A stretch of 64,000 bases of DNA from contig OX453282.1 of assembly GCA_949710005.1 (NCBI GenBank), forward strand, positions 12,958,236-13,022,235, written 5' to 3'. The notes beneath the pieces are model-generated. The model made no database searches. It was not told the DNA's origin and was given only the letters and a program-made list of their open reading frames with translations. This document shows positions 22,925 to 35,214 of this stretch, piece after piece. This stretch comes from Ricordea florida. Lineage: Eukaryota > Cnidaria > Anthozoa > Corallimorpharia > Ricordeidae. Position 1 is the stretch's first letter. Every line of letters begins with the position of its first letter. A program made the position numbers and the translations under genes.

Positions 22925-24397
22925 AACAAATTGGCAATAAACTGCTTCGGAGTAAGCAGGGCCTGCCTAATAGCACCTTTCTGTAACATCTGACAAACCT
23001 CTAGGTCAATAATATCTCTTTCCCACGATGAAAATGTTATTCCACGCGGTTTCCCTTTCTGCACAGGTTCACCAATGAATTCAATCTTATAGCCCTTGAC
23101 GGCTTGCAAAACCCAACAGTCAGTCGTAAGGTTACTCCAAGAGGAATAAAACTTAGCTAAACGTCCACCTACCTGAGGATAGACGTAAGCGGACTGCAAA
23201 TTCACTGCTGTTTGGTTGTTTGAATGGTACTCTTGTGAAATTGACGTGGAGGCGACTGTCTCCTGTGCTGGTAGGGTGATTTGCGGTACTCGAAATGGCG
23301 CTTGAAGTTTAAATTACTCCTTCCATAGTTAGCGTACTGGCGAGGACGGGAACTCTCAACACGAGCCTTCTTAAAACTAGTATAAGTAGGAGCGCTTGAC
23401 TTGCGACAGTCATGGCTTATACTCTTAGCGGCCATTCGCTTGACTTGGGAAATATCGCGGATGCTTTGGGGCAATTCGTCGCCAAACAACAACGTTGTAA
23501 TTGGTTGCGACTCGGGGCACAAAGACTTGTACGTTGGGGCCACCTCGGATTTCAACATTTCCCGACGTTTCATGGAAAACTCATACACTGCATTGCCCAA
23601 CATCGTGAGAGCATCGACCGAAAGGTCATAGATATCATTTAGCGGAACGGCGTCCGCTTTTCGCTTCTTAGCCTCCACCATCTTGCTCGCTAGTTGCACC
23701 ACCGGCGTAATCCCTTTGATTAAAGTCCTCTGAAATGATTGAAAGGCACATTCGCGACTCTTCGTCTTATCTAGCAAATCATCCCATAATTCGGGGTTCA
23801 CCCGAGGGACTTTGAGAAACTCACAATTCTCAGGGCGAAGATATTTCTTTTGAATAGAGCAAAACTGCTCCTTGGCTGGTTTTTTAGTGCAAGCGTTATT
23901 AACCTTCATGAACCTTTGGTCCGCAGCCCTCAGGATCCTTAAAAAGGTCTTCATAGGGAAGTTGTTCGCCATCATCATCAATTTCTTCGGCGATAGTTTC
24001 GACAGGATCAAACTTGCTAGGTGGTCCGTCATCTAGAAGATCCACTGCTTCTTCTACACTCGACATGGTAACTCGCGGTTGAGTAAACCGCGACAATGTC
24101 TCTGACATTTTGACCATGGAATCGGCTAAGGAGTCTAGTTTAGACTCAAACGCTTTAAACCCGGTCGCAAGCGGAGTTTCGGCCGACTCTTCGGCAGAAA
24201 TGACAAGTGGATCTCGCTTTTCCTTCGACATGATGACCTGGCTGCACGCGAAAAAAAGACGACTTGTGTAGACCACATGGTGCTTTTATGCAGTGTCTGA
24301 TTTGCATAACAAAGATCTTTGAACCGTGATGACCTGGTACCAAGCCGTGGAAAAATGCAATCTGAGTCCGGCAGTGCGAAGCATTATACGAAGGAGA

Positions 24398-24850
24398 ACT
24401 ACCGTGTGAGGATAGAAATTGAGAAAACCATGCGTTTGAGTTTTCATGGTCATCGTGGCTAGCGGCAAGGCTCGCGGGCGCGTGCGCCTAGCGACGACGA
24501 CGACGTTGCCCCAACATGCGCCTAGGGACGACGACGACGTTGCCCCAACATGGCGGCCATAGTCATCCGGGATATTTAAAAGGTCTTAACCGAAAGGAGG
24601 CTTCGTTTTTCGCGCGCTTTTCGCGGCTTGCCGCGGCTACACAACCTACAGCCAGCAGTCTACGGCAGTCTACAATGTTTTGCTGAAGAAACGGATTATT
24701 CATAGCGGTTTTGGAGGAAAAATGTTCTTCCTACAAGTTTTCAAGCGTTTTTGGAGGGACATAAGCATAAAGCTGAGTTCTTTCTACAAGTTTTCAAGCA
24801 TTTTTGGAGGGACTGTGTGAGGAGCTCCCCTTTTAGGCTTGCCTAAATCT
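24398..24850. repeat. Dispersed repeat, copy 2, left end missing
   Basis: It matches 9655-10312 from 'aactaccgtg' to 'gcctaaatctattt', but lacks about the first 55 bp. It carries a tandem duplication of 'cgcctagNgacgacgacgacgttgccccaacatg' (about 24486-24553). One of the two 'ctacaagttttcaagc' spacers is shorter, and an internal segment present in copy 1 (about 10037-10270) is absent. Its left edge coincides with the end of the DIRS-like element. Confidence 0.6.
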
Positions 24851-25652
24851 ATTTGATACTCCTTCCTTCTTTTCACATGATTCTAGATGTGGGCTGCACA
24901 AAACCCAAGGTGCTCAAGGCTGTCGGTCGTGATGCAAGGTATTTGCCTGCAATAATCGCAAATTTGTGCTTGGCCTTCTTCAATAATATCAATGTCTGTT
25001 GAAGAAACATATCACAGGAATTATCACAAGACAAGGCCAACTGAGGTCGGTATACAGTCACAAATGACCTTCCCGCCAAATTTGCAGTATTTTCTTTCTC
25101 CACTCACTGGTAAGTAAAGCCCAACGATATACAGGAAAATGAAAATGAATTTTTGGGTAAAAAGGTAAGCCTGTTAGAGGTTAATTAAGTAAGGAAGGAT
25201 ATGTTACTACCATCCTAGAGATCGACATTCCTTGCTTGTATCAACTTAGGCCTGTAGTCAAGTCACGCCATGAGTTTATTTGGAAAATGGCATGGAGTGC
25301 ACTCGATGCATAAACCGTAATCCGTAATCCATAACATAGCAGAAAAGAACGATTTTAAAAATGGAATATTTTCAAATAATAAAAAAATATATCTGGCAAA
25401 TTCACAGACGTTTGCTATTAAGCCATAAGTTAAAGCTTGACTTACATTTGTTTTTGTTTTGTCTCACCATTGTTTAACTGTGCAAAATGTCAGAAGATTT
25501 TTGAGACTAGACACTGGAGCTTTCATTACACACTGTGAATTGGGGCAGGGCAGAAAAATTCTGTATGAGAATGTACCTTGTACTGTTGAGGTATTTCTCC
25601 CTCAATTCACACAGTGTCACTTTGAAAATAACCAAGTTCATCAAGGTTCTAT
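24851..25652. other. No recognised gene
   Basis: No domain was seen in any frame. A small hairpin, CACACTGTGAATTG near 25530 with its inverse near 25604, is the only structure noted. Confidence 0.35.
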
Positions 25653-27196
25653 TGTATAAAATGAGCACAAAACCTAAGAATGCTGGAATTTTATTATGAT
25701 TTTTTCAATTACATTGATTGAAGTGATTTTGTTCAACCAAAAAATACAGTCAAAATTCAAATAAAATCCACCCCTAATCAGAATCCAATCCAACTCTAAT
25801 CTCGTCCACGTCCACATCCTTAAGCAACCAACTAGGGGGAAACTCTTGATATTAATATTCTGCAATTATTTGAGAATATGGTTATTGTGCCCAGTGGTGT
25901 TTATCTGGTTTTTAATTTTACTGTGTCTGGTCATGAAAATAATACCGTAGTTAACAATGTCGGGCACAACCTCCTCCAAAGCCTTTCGGTCTCATTCGGT
26001 GGTGAAAAACCACAGGATATACAAAGATATGACTTATTTATGACGTACCACCACTTGTTTCTATCAACCAAAGAATGTTAAAGTCGACTGCAACAAGGAA
26101 TCTCCTCCGAAAACATTAGAAGGCTCCGGACAAATGCTGGAGATAAAAATACATCAAAAGGCAGGGACCTTCTCCTTTCAGCTATTCATAATATAAAGTA
26201 CTGGATCCCATTAGATCCTTCATTCTCAATGATGATGGAGTATTTTACCCAAGTGTGCTATCACACCCACTGAAATTTGAGATAACCCTAGCTCCAGTTA
26301 ATGATATTGTTATCTACTCTCGCAGGGTTTAACCACTGAATTATCACATCACCAGTCTCGAGATGGAGTTACAGATGTACATCTAGTGATTATCTAGCCC
26401 GATAAGTGATGGCAGCACATCAGGCAGGTAAAGGATTTTGCTACAAAAATATTCACCTGACCGAGACCTTCATCATTAACACAAGGACTACTAGTATTAT
26501 TAATAAGCACATTATTACTCCAAGGCGGTCAGTGGTTGGAATATTATGCCTATTAACTAATAAAAATTATAACGGAACGAGAGGCTTTAAAAAGTTTGTA
26601 AATTCCAGCATTACTTCAGTCAATATCGATATCCATGGCATTCCAAATCAATTATATTCTATGGGAATGAACCCAACCGATTTTTGGGAATCTATCAAAC
26701 AACGGTTTGACTATGTTAATATTTCTATGATAATAAATTTGCATTATGGATTGATCTGAGGTCCAATTATGACAATAGTATTCATGGATCGGGGTGGACA
26801 TAAAGTGATAAGTGTGATGGAGTGCAGCACGCGATTCAGAGAAATACTACAGGCACAGGTGAAAAACATGCTATATGATTCTTATAAATGATGCATTAAT
26901 GGAAATTATGTACAAAACATTCAAGTCAATATCCTATTAACTACTTGCTTCAGAGTTTGCTAAGATTCTGCTAGTTGTTTGCTAGTAGGTTGCTTAAAAT
27001 TATTGTGAGAGTCTTCCGTGGGCAAGACTAGAGTTAAATCGGATTCTGATTAGGGAGGGATTTTTGTTTGATTTTATCTGAATTTTAACTGTATTTTGTG
27101 GGATTTTGGTTGAACAAAATCACTTTGATCAATGTAATAATCCAAAAAATCATAATAAAATTCCAGCATTCTTAGGTTTTGTGCTCATTTTATACA
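25653..27196. mobile_element. Element with about 170 bp TIRs holding a decayed capsid-like gene
   Basis: The left arm starts TGTATAAAATGAGCACAAAA and runs about 170 bp; the right arm (about 27025-27196) is its diverged inverse. The interior holds a broken plus-strand gene resembling a viral-type capsid protein. Long TIRs with a capsid-like gene suggest a shrunken relative of a Polinton-like or other virus-derived DNA element. The arms have drifted, so it is old. No clear target duplication was read. Confidence 0.55.
25870..26860 (+). pseudogene. Relic of a capsid-like gene, broken
   Basis: Short stretches resemble a family of capsid-like proteins common in cnidarian genomes and related by memory to double-jelly-roll capsids of Polinton/adintovirus-type elements. 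These are the early 'FNFTVSG...NTVVNNVG...SVSFGGEKPQD' block, an 'IPLD'-type block and later 'FKKFVN' and 'GIPNQLYSMGM' blocks. The gene is a fossil with several breaks and does not encode a working protein. The family call is tentative. Confidence 0.4.
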
Positions 27197-27249
27197 CTTT
27201 CTGGATAATTATCATTATCAATATCAAGTCCTATTATGTTCAAATTTTA

Positions 27250-27420
27250 AATCTTGTGTATATTGTCTCACCCCTATTTAATTCTTCTGCTGGATTAATT
27301 TGATTTCCAGTATATATTAGGCCTCCCTATTCAACTCTTATGCAGAAACCCGGGTCACTGGATAAGTTTGATTCCCGTGTATAATTGCCCTCCCCTATTC
27401 AACTCTTATGCAGAAACCCA
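27250..27420. repeat. Decayed tandem repeat, about 70 bp unit
   Basis: CCCTATTCAACTCTTATGCA followed by 'gaaaccc' occurs at 27324 and 27393. A more diverged first unit starts near 27272. No coding role is seen. Confidence 0.5.
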
Positions 27421-28224
27421 AGTATATTGCCTACATCTACCTACTCGTCTAATGGTTCACTTTCTAAATCACTGTTGGTCAGAGACAGATTAGTTTGCAA
27501 AACAGAGCCACTGAGCTGGAAGAAAATTTAATATCAATTTGAAAAAAGGAGGGAAAACATTACACTTGGCCACTGCAGATACCTTGATAAAACTCAATTC
27601 GCTAAGAATTGGCCTATTACTTACTTGCCACAGAAGAAAGCTGCCTATACAGTTGCAATGCATCACGGCAATTTTTATGATGCCCAAAGTTCACTGTAGT
27701 CATGACAGCAATTTAACATATCATGGAATTTGTCACTTCCTGCAAACTTCGGGGAACTTGCATTCCTTTCAACCTGAGGGAGTGCCATATGATGTCCCCT
27801 GGAACATCCTGTGCCATTACGTTTTTTTAAAACTATTTCCAGTGACGAACTTTATGGATGTCGTAGTCGATATTTCTTCGTTTTAAACCCATATCATAAA
27901 GTCGTTGCTGAAGGCTTCGCATGGACATCTCAGTGTTATGACACTTCAGCAAAAACATGAAAATCGTGTTGCCGTGAGAAAACCCCATTTGAAAGTAGTA
28001 TTCAGTTTACCAGTTCAAACATACATGAGCATCTACACCATCGGTTTTAAGTTTGGCGCCGCAGCAGGGGCAAAATGAAAACGTTCCTTAGACCAAGGAT
28101 CCACAACAAGTACAAAACATGCATGTGGTTAACTTCCTGTAATCGTGCAAAATCACTTCGTTGAATTTGTTCCATCACTATTCGGCCGTTAGTGCCGAGG
28201 GTTTCTTGAATTATAATTCTGCAC
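27421..28224. other. No recognised gene
   Basis: The plus-strand frame at 27539-27886 (115 codons) has no domain I recognise and no clear splice signals. The rest is non-coding by eye. Confidence 0.3.
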
Positions 28225-28335
28225 TAACAAATAAATTTGTGCACTTGGAAATAAATTTATGTACTGAGAAATATACTTGTACACGTAAAACATACACTTG
28301 TGCACTGAAAATGTATATTTGTGTATTGCATATAT
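28225..28335. repeat. Short tandem repeat, about 21 bp unit
   Basis: Five diverged units of the form 'aaataaatttgtgcactgR' (variants with 'atacttgtacac', 'acacttgtgcactg', 'tatttgtgtattg') run from 28225 to 28335, about 430 bp upstream of the KLF start codon. Confidence 0.5.
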
Positions 28336-28654
28336 GGGCCACCGTATGATGGAGTCGAGCGGCGATTTTTCTTGAGCAATGCACAGAAGGAAAATTCCGT
28401 AAAGAAAAAAAAACAGCCATAAGACTAAAGAGGAATCTTGTCCGGCTAACTTCACGCGCGTATTTTGATGCCAAATGTAAAATTAAATTAACCCAGTCGG
28501 TATGTCTGAGCTCAAACACTGTTCATTATGGTAATTCGTTCCTCGGTGTCGCTTTTATACCTGTCGCCGTTGATGCTATTTTAGTCACAACCAAATATGG
28601 CTGTAAAATACACAGCAATGGTTACTCTTGATCGATTGTTTGATTGAGTGACGC

Positions 28655-28764
28655 CTCGACCAATCAGTGAGCAGTTAAAATAAGCATATGACTTTTCAGT
28701 GATATCGCTTCAGTGTGTGCAGTGAAGCGAGACATGTTTGCAACGTGCATTGCAAAGTTTGAAA
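28655..28764 (+). promoter_or_regulatory. Probable KLF proximal promoter/5' UTR
   Basis: A CCAAT box at 28660-28664 ('cgaccaatcagtg') lies about 100 bp before the KLF ATG. No TATA box is clear. The role is inferred from position only. Confidence 0.3.
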
Positions 28765-29886
<1,122 letters not shown>

Positions 29887-30112
29887 ATAAATAACAAGAG
29901 ATTAGCTAGGAGACGTCGTCTAACCGTATTCGTAAATAGCTCAACAGCGGCATGGATCAAATGAGTGAATTTGTAACAGACTGGCTTAGTATGGCAAGGT
30001 CAAATGGATTCGAAAGAACATTAAATTGACCAGTTTTAAAATGGAGAGTGCTTAAAATCTGTGGAAAGAGCAATATTGAAATGTGTACATAATATGTCAT
30101 GGAACAAAAACT

Positions 30113-30118
30113 AATAAA
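30113..30118 (+). promoter_or_regulatory. Polyadenylation signal of the KLF gene
   Basis: AATAAA lies 227 bp after the KLF stop, in 'aaaaactaataaatgtcaagc'. No earlier canonical signal in a better context was seen, apart from an AATAAA (ATAAATAA) directly at the stop codon. Confidence 0.5.
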
Positions 30119-32188
30119 TGTCAAGCGTAAGTGTCATCACTTCCTTCTGTATAATTTACCTACAATTTCTTTTCGTACTTCCATACCCCAAATTGATTTT
30201 ATGCGTGACATAGTCACGCAATGAATTAAATGGGAGATGAACGCGGTATTGTCACTGTCAATAGAATAATATTCCTTTTTTAAAAATTATCTCCCAAACT
30301 TTTCATGTAGGAGATTGTGTTTTAAAAGTGGCACCAACAAGTAATTTTGTTAAACAATCCTTACAATGTCAAAATTGATATGTCTGGACTGGTCAGTTGG
30401 AGAAGCAATACTGGACTGTGCACTGACCTCTGGACTGTACCTTTGCTGTTGACAGTTTATATTATCATTTAATGATGATGTCATGTTCATGCTAGAAAAA
30501 CTGACTAGGGTTTTCACCCTTTTCCCATTTGTCTGGGCATGATGTTTACCTATTGATGATGTGTTGTTTAGGTTTCTTCATTACCTGAACGAGTGAATTT
30601 GTAGAGGACTGTGCTGTTCTACCCTGGCTTCAGACATTCCCTTTGAAGAGGAAAGAAAAAGCAAGAAATAGGGGCTTGTCATCTAATTTTCCTCAGTTTT
30701 AATTGATCCCTTTTCTCAGGCATTAATTTTAAGTAAGGTTATAATTCCTAGAATAATTTACATTTAGCAAAACCCAGCAGAAATTGTGTGACATTATAAC
30801 AGTACTAACATGAAATATAATAATAATAACAATAGTGGTAGTATTAGTAGTAGTGTAAGTGTTGCATATGTGAGAAAATGTTGTATGCACTTGTTGTTGC
30901 ATGATCTCATATTGCCTCTTCAATGACTGAAGAAAGATGATCCTAAAACAGTTCTTATGGAATAACATTTAATTTAAGATGGTGATGTATTATAAAGTTA
31001 TGAAACAGTATAACAAATGTATGCTATAAAACGTTTCTTATTATTCATCTATTTTTTGTCAAATTTCAATTTAATTTCTGAGTAATGTGGTTTCAAACTT
31101 CTCAAAGCAGTCTGTCTTCCCAAGAGATAATTTCCATATGGAAAATATAAATGTGCTCAACAACAAACATCAACAAAATAAACTTTTGAACAAGGAATTA
31201 CAACAGCTAAAATAAAAGTAGTAAACTTTTAAAATAGATACCGAAGTTAACATGGAAACTTATCAGAACTTTCATTGCACTGTAAATGATTGACAATGAA
31301 GTCCACTGGCAGTCACCAGTCATTTTTAACTCATTCGTTGTGAAGCAGAATGAGTTGTTGTGGACAGTGGGAAAACGGCGTTAGCAGAAATCTGCGTAGA
31401 CGGAAATGGCCGCGTTAGCACAAATAGCGGAAGTGACGTAAGGAAATGGGATCAACCGCTGACTACGTAGTAAACCGTATAGCAATTTGCCATAAACAGC
31501 AAAAACAAGCTAATTAGCACCTCCTAAATTGCACATTTCCTGAAGGTAATGTAATTGTAGGTATTAAGTTCTTTAGTAAAAAAAATTTGTGAAAATTATA
31601 AATGTGTTTCTTCTCGTAAAATGAGCCCGCATACCTATCTCCCAACCTCCCTTCCAGGGGCTATTTTTGTCAAGACAGCCATGTTGTTTGGCAGGAAGGC
31701 AACCATATTTTTTAGCAGGAATTTTGACTTTGGTCTTTTACACGTCATTTCGGTAAGTAAAACCGCTATTTCTACCATTATTTCATTTTGTCTAAAACAT
31801 ACACAAAAAGTGAAGCGACCTATAATCTTATTAAAGCTGTTTCTGGTTATGGTGATTTAAACGTGTGCTTTTAGCCAATCAGAATCGGGGAAATATTTTG
31901 AACGAATAATAACATGAATTAACGCCTCGTTAAACATTATTGTTTGGGTGGGTGGCGGGGGGCGGGGTGGGGGAGGGGTAAAACAACACCAAGGAAACAA
32001 CTCTGTAACATCTAATAGCCATTTAAACACAGGGAGAATTTCAGCTTCCAAAGTTTACTCAAAAGACAGAGATGCAAACGATTATAAATTCAAATATATT
32101 CACTCACCATCCAGCGTGTCAGCCATCATGACGAACGATTGCGCCTGCAGAACATCCGAGCAGCGGTAATAAATGAAATGAAAACAAG
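30119..32188. other. Intergenic stretch with a G-rich run
   Basis: No gene was recognised. Frames at 31621-31860 and 31948-32169 lack domains. A G-rich run at 31945-31978 (GGGTGGGTGGCGGGGGGCGG and on) has at least four G-tracts and could fold as a G-quadruplex. Confidence 0.35.
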
Positions 32189-32287
32189 ATGGCGGATCGC
32201 GGTGAAACGATCAAAACAATCAACTTAGGGATATTTTCTTTCCATTTTTTTTCTCGGTATTTTTTATTGTTTTTTTTTAGGTATTCC

Positions 32288-32368
32288 AAATAGGTAGTCC
32301 ATCTAGGTAGTCCATTTACCAGTCCATCAGGGTAGTCCATTTTGGTAGTCCATCGGGGTAGTCCATGG
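32288..32368. repeat. GGTAGTCCAT minisatellite
   Basis: About five copies of GGTAGTCCAT with 4-8 bp spacers (variants 'ccagtccat', 'gggtagtccat') lie between 32291 and 32367. Translated, they give the false frames on the minus strand at 32119-32528. Confidence 0.6.
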
Positions 32369-32576
32369 AGTGGGGGTCAGCGAAATGTACCGACCCTGCA
32401 CGCGATACAATTGCCGTACAAGGCCCAGCTATCAAATTGCCAAACATAGTTGATTTACAAACTTTTAATATGCAGTTTTGTAGTGTAATGCCAAGCCTTA
32501 TCCGCTGCATGCAGGAGAAATTTAACACGTCAACGTTTTCAAAGTACGCTCGTTTGTTTCCTTTTGTTGGTACCAG

Positions 32577-33965
32577 AACGATGAATCAGGAAGTCAAGTT
32601 GATGAAAGTCATTATAGTGGAGCGAAAACTCTGCCACAAGAATGCAAACGTGATGACGAACACGTCGGTAAACAAATCAAGGAAACAATCCAGGTAAATA
32701 AAGAAATAACTAGTACTTTCACCGATTTATTTATCCAGGTGGGGTGTAAGTTGAAATATCCTCCACAAGTAGTCACAATTTTGTGGTATGTACGAATGAG
32801 TTAGCTCTTAGGAGCCTTTGATTTAATATTGGTACAGGTTAGCTGTACACAAATTGTTAAATATATTTAAGCTTTAACCTTAAAACAAAAATAATTAAAA
32901 ATAATAACACAGAAAATTAAGCAAATACACTGCAGAAGAAATAGAAAAATCCTGTTCTTACACCAACCATCAGAATAAACAGGAATCTTCAAACCTCATT
33001 TTAGGTACCATTTGACACTGTTCTCCCTCCATTCAATATTTACAAAAAACAACTGTTAATCCTGAGCTGGATTCAATTTCCAGCCGGTTTAATTGTGAAA
33101 CCAGTATGTCCTAACAATCGAATTCAGGTTGTCAGTAATTGCAAGGAATTCTGATTAAAGGGGTTATATATATACATTGCAGGTTTCAAGTGGGGCTGTT
33201 AGAATTACCTGGGAAGAGGTCAAGAGTGGCTTGCTAATTATTCAAAATATTTTTCCCAGGTGCCAGTAATGGAAACAGGTCTAGAAGTCTTTAAAAAAAC
33301 ATTTTTTGTCTTCTGGAAGAAATTGGCATCAGGAAATTGCCAATTTCTCATGATCCCCACTTAATACTTGTAAAACGGAAACCCCGGCCCAACTGTTTTT
33401 TTGGCTTGATTTTCTCAGCAACTTAAAAATTCGTTGGAGGTTGCTGATGTCTTGTCTTTTCTCTTTGAGCAGAGTGAAAATGGCCTCGTTTCAAGTGAAT
33501 ATGTAAGTACTGTTTACACAATTTTATTTTATAGTATTAAAGAATTGATCACTTTTGCTTGAGATATGAATTAGGTCTGAATGCTAAATAGTTATAGGTA
33601 GAACAAAACCTGTTGAGTGGGTTCATCTTTTTGTCAATAATTTTTCATTTTTCCTTGAACAGCAACATGATTCCAACTCAAGAGCAAGGATCCTCAAATG
33701 TGAGGAACAAGTAAGACTTGAACAAGGAAGACTCTAAAAAAGGGAGGATGACATCGAGCTACGAAAAGAGGAGATTCAGCTTCGAAAGGACCAACTAGAG
33801 CTGGAGAGGAAGAAGTTGGAGAAAGAAGAGAGGAGGCAGTCACAAATACAAGGGCAGATGCAAAACCATCAGATGCAGCAGCAAATGCAAATGATGGTGG
33901 CTCTAATCCAACAAAATATGAGCAAGTGTTACGCTTTTACAGTACTGATCATAGACGCATGCTAG
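32577..33965 (+). pseudogene. Remains of a spliced coiled-coil gene (three exons recognised)
   Basis: Three exon-like blocks share phase 0 and good splice sites. Block 1 is 32577-32693 (after TACCAG; NDESGSQVDESHYSGAKTLP..., 39 codons, ending CAG|GTAAAT). Block 2 is 33473-33502 (after GAGCAG; SENGLVSSEY, then GTAAGT). Block 3 is 33662-33965 (after GAACAG). Block 3 reads HDSNSRARILKCEEQVRLEQ, then a long charged coil (REDDIELRKEEIQLRKDQLE) and a glutamine/methionine-rich end. A TAA at 33735-33737 interrupts the coil, so the copy is probably dead unless a splice at CAA|GTAAGA (33708) avoids it. Such E/K/Q-rich coils end many MYB/SANT-type adaptor proteins, but no MYB domain was found upstream. 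A possible start is ATG 32189 after AACAAG. Confidence 0.45.
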
Positions 33966-34388
33966 AGTTCCTCAAAAAAGAATCAGCCTAACCTTGCAAA
34001 ACAGGCTTCTTATTCTTGTACATTTTGTTTCCTCATTTCAAGACAGCATACTTGATTGTTCTTTGTTTGCCAATAACACATAAAAAGATGTTCAATTTTT
34101 TTTTATCAGACATCTACCCTTTTTGACCTAGAAAATGAAATAACTGACTCAGGTGCTAATTTGAGCATTTATAGTGTTACTATGGAATACAGATATTGCT
34201 AAAGGGATGGTAACATGGTACAAAATATGCCATACGGGATTGCAAAATAGTTATGAGAATTTAAAACCAAATAGATTCCAGGCAGGTTGAGCCTCACTTC
34301 TCATTGTTTTAAAAGTCTCAGTGGTACTTTTACCTTCCAGTCTGGCTGCTTTTCTACCTTGTGACGTCCTGTTGCATATTCTAGTTAT

Positions 34389-34743
34389 GGGGGTACTCTC
34401 ATACGTGTGTGCCGCGAAGGGTCTTAAACCCTGACCCTATCTAAGGATGGGGCAAAAGAAAGTTGATACCCTGTTTAAGGCCCAAACCCAATGGCACCCT
34501 ATTCAAGGGAAAAACTAAACATAACTTGAACGTGTCAACTATACTTCGTTTCTGTAAGATTACTGGAAGTTAGCATCAAGCATAGTATAGTAGACTGCCT
34601 GATACAATATAGGCACCCTATCTAAGCATCACACCAGGAACACTATGTCAATATGGGCAAAAATGATGGAGAACCTCAAAAACCCATACCCTATCCCGTG
34701 GCACATACCTATATAGCCCATATATGGGAGTATCCCCCCCGGG
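34389..34743. mobile_element. MITE with GGGGGTACTCYCATA ends
   Basis: The left end GGGGGTACTCTCATACGTGTG and the right end (inverse of GGGGGATACTCCCATATATGG) are imperfect TIRs. 'caccctat' and 'aaaccc' direct motifs recur inside. No ORF belongs to it; the frame at 34653-34958 runs across its end. The target duplication was not resolved. Confidence 0.5.
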
Positions 34744-35214
34744 AGTTTCAGCTACCCACACTGGAATTTCTAAGTTGCCCCTACCTACCTTATCACCCTG
34801 AAATGTCCTTAAGACTACCCTGGATTCATGTTCATCCCCCTCCAGGAATTCTTTACTTTTATAATACCCACCCTAAAACTTTAACGCTACTATCACTGTC
34901 TGACTTGAGCACAGTGTCCTCAACAGAGGGGAAGATAGAATTTTTTTACAGGAAATAAACTGTTAGTGGAATAAGAAGATAAAAGGTTTCTTATCAAAAT
35001 TTATATATCCTTCACATTCTACTTTGAAGCCCCTTATAGTTTGCTTGTAAGGTTTTGTCTGAATTCCAGTGATTCATACAGTCTAAGACTAAGGCAACTA
35101 AGAAATAGTGTTCTATGCAAAATAGGTTTCAAGGGAAGGAGGCTCAACGTTAAAAAAACTCAGATGCGTTATTCCCATAGAGGCATGTTAAGGCATTTCT
35201 CATGAGTGCACAAA

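Larger units (their letters stand above)
13980..24398 (-). mobile_element. DIRS-like tyrosine-recombinase retroelement, split by a BEL insertion
   Basis: This is a fossil retroelement reading right to left. Its parts in order are a Gag-like region (about 24.3-23.2 kb), reverse transcriptase with a YLDD active-site motif, RNase H, and a DIRS-type tyrosine recombinase (about 15.2-14.2 kb). The RT is in two pieces, on either side of the BEL/Pao element at 16720-22924. Inverted termini of about 40 bp (CTCCTTCGTATAATGCTYCG...) lie near 14068-14110 and 24357-24398. A third, partly complementary copy at 13981-14012 matches the internal complementary region of DIRS elements. Besides the BEL insertion there are about two breaks, so it is inactive, though the protein similarity is still clear and suggests modest age. 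No target duplication is expected for this family. The outer left edge is approximate. Confidence 0.8.

Noticed and set aside
28189-28519. Overlapping minus-strand frames upstream of KLF
   Set aside because: They cover a short tandem repeat and show no protein-like features or splice context.
34653-34958. 101-codon proline-rich plus-strand frame
   Set aside because: It runs across the edge of a MITE and has no domain.
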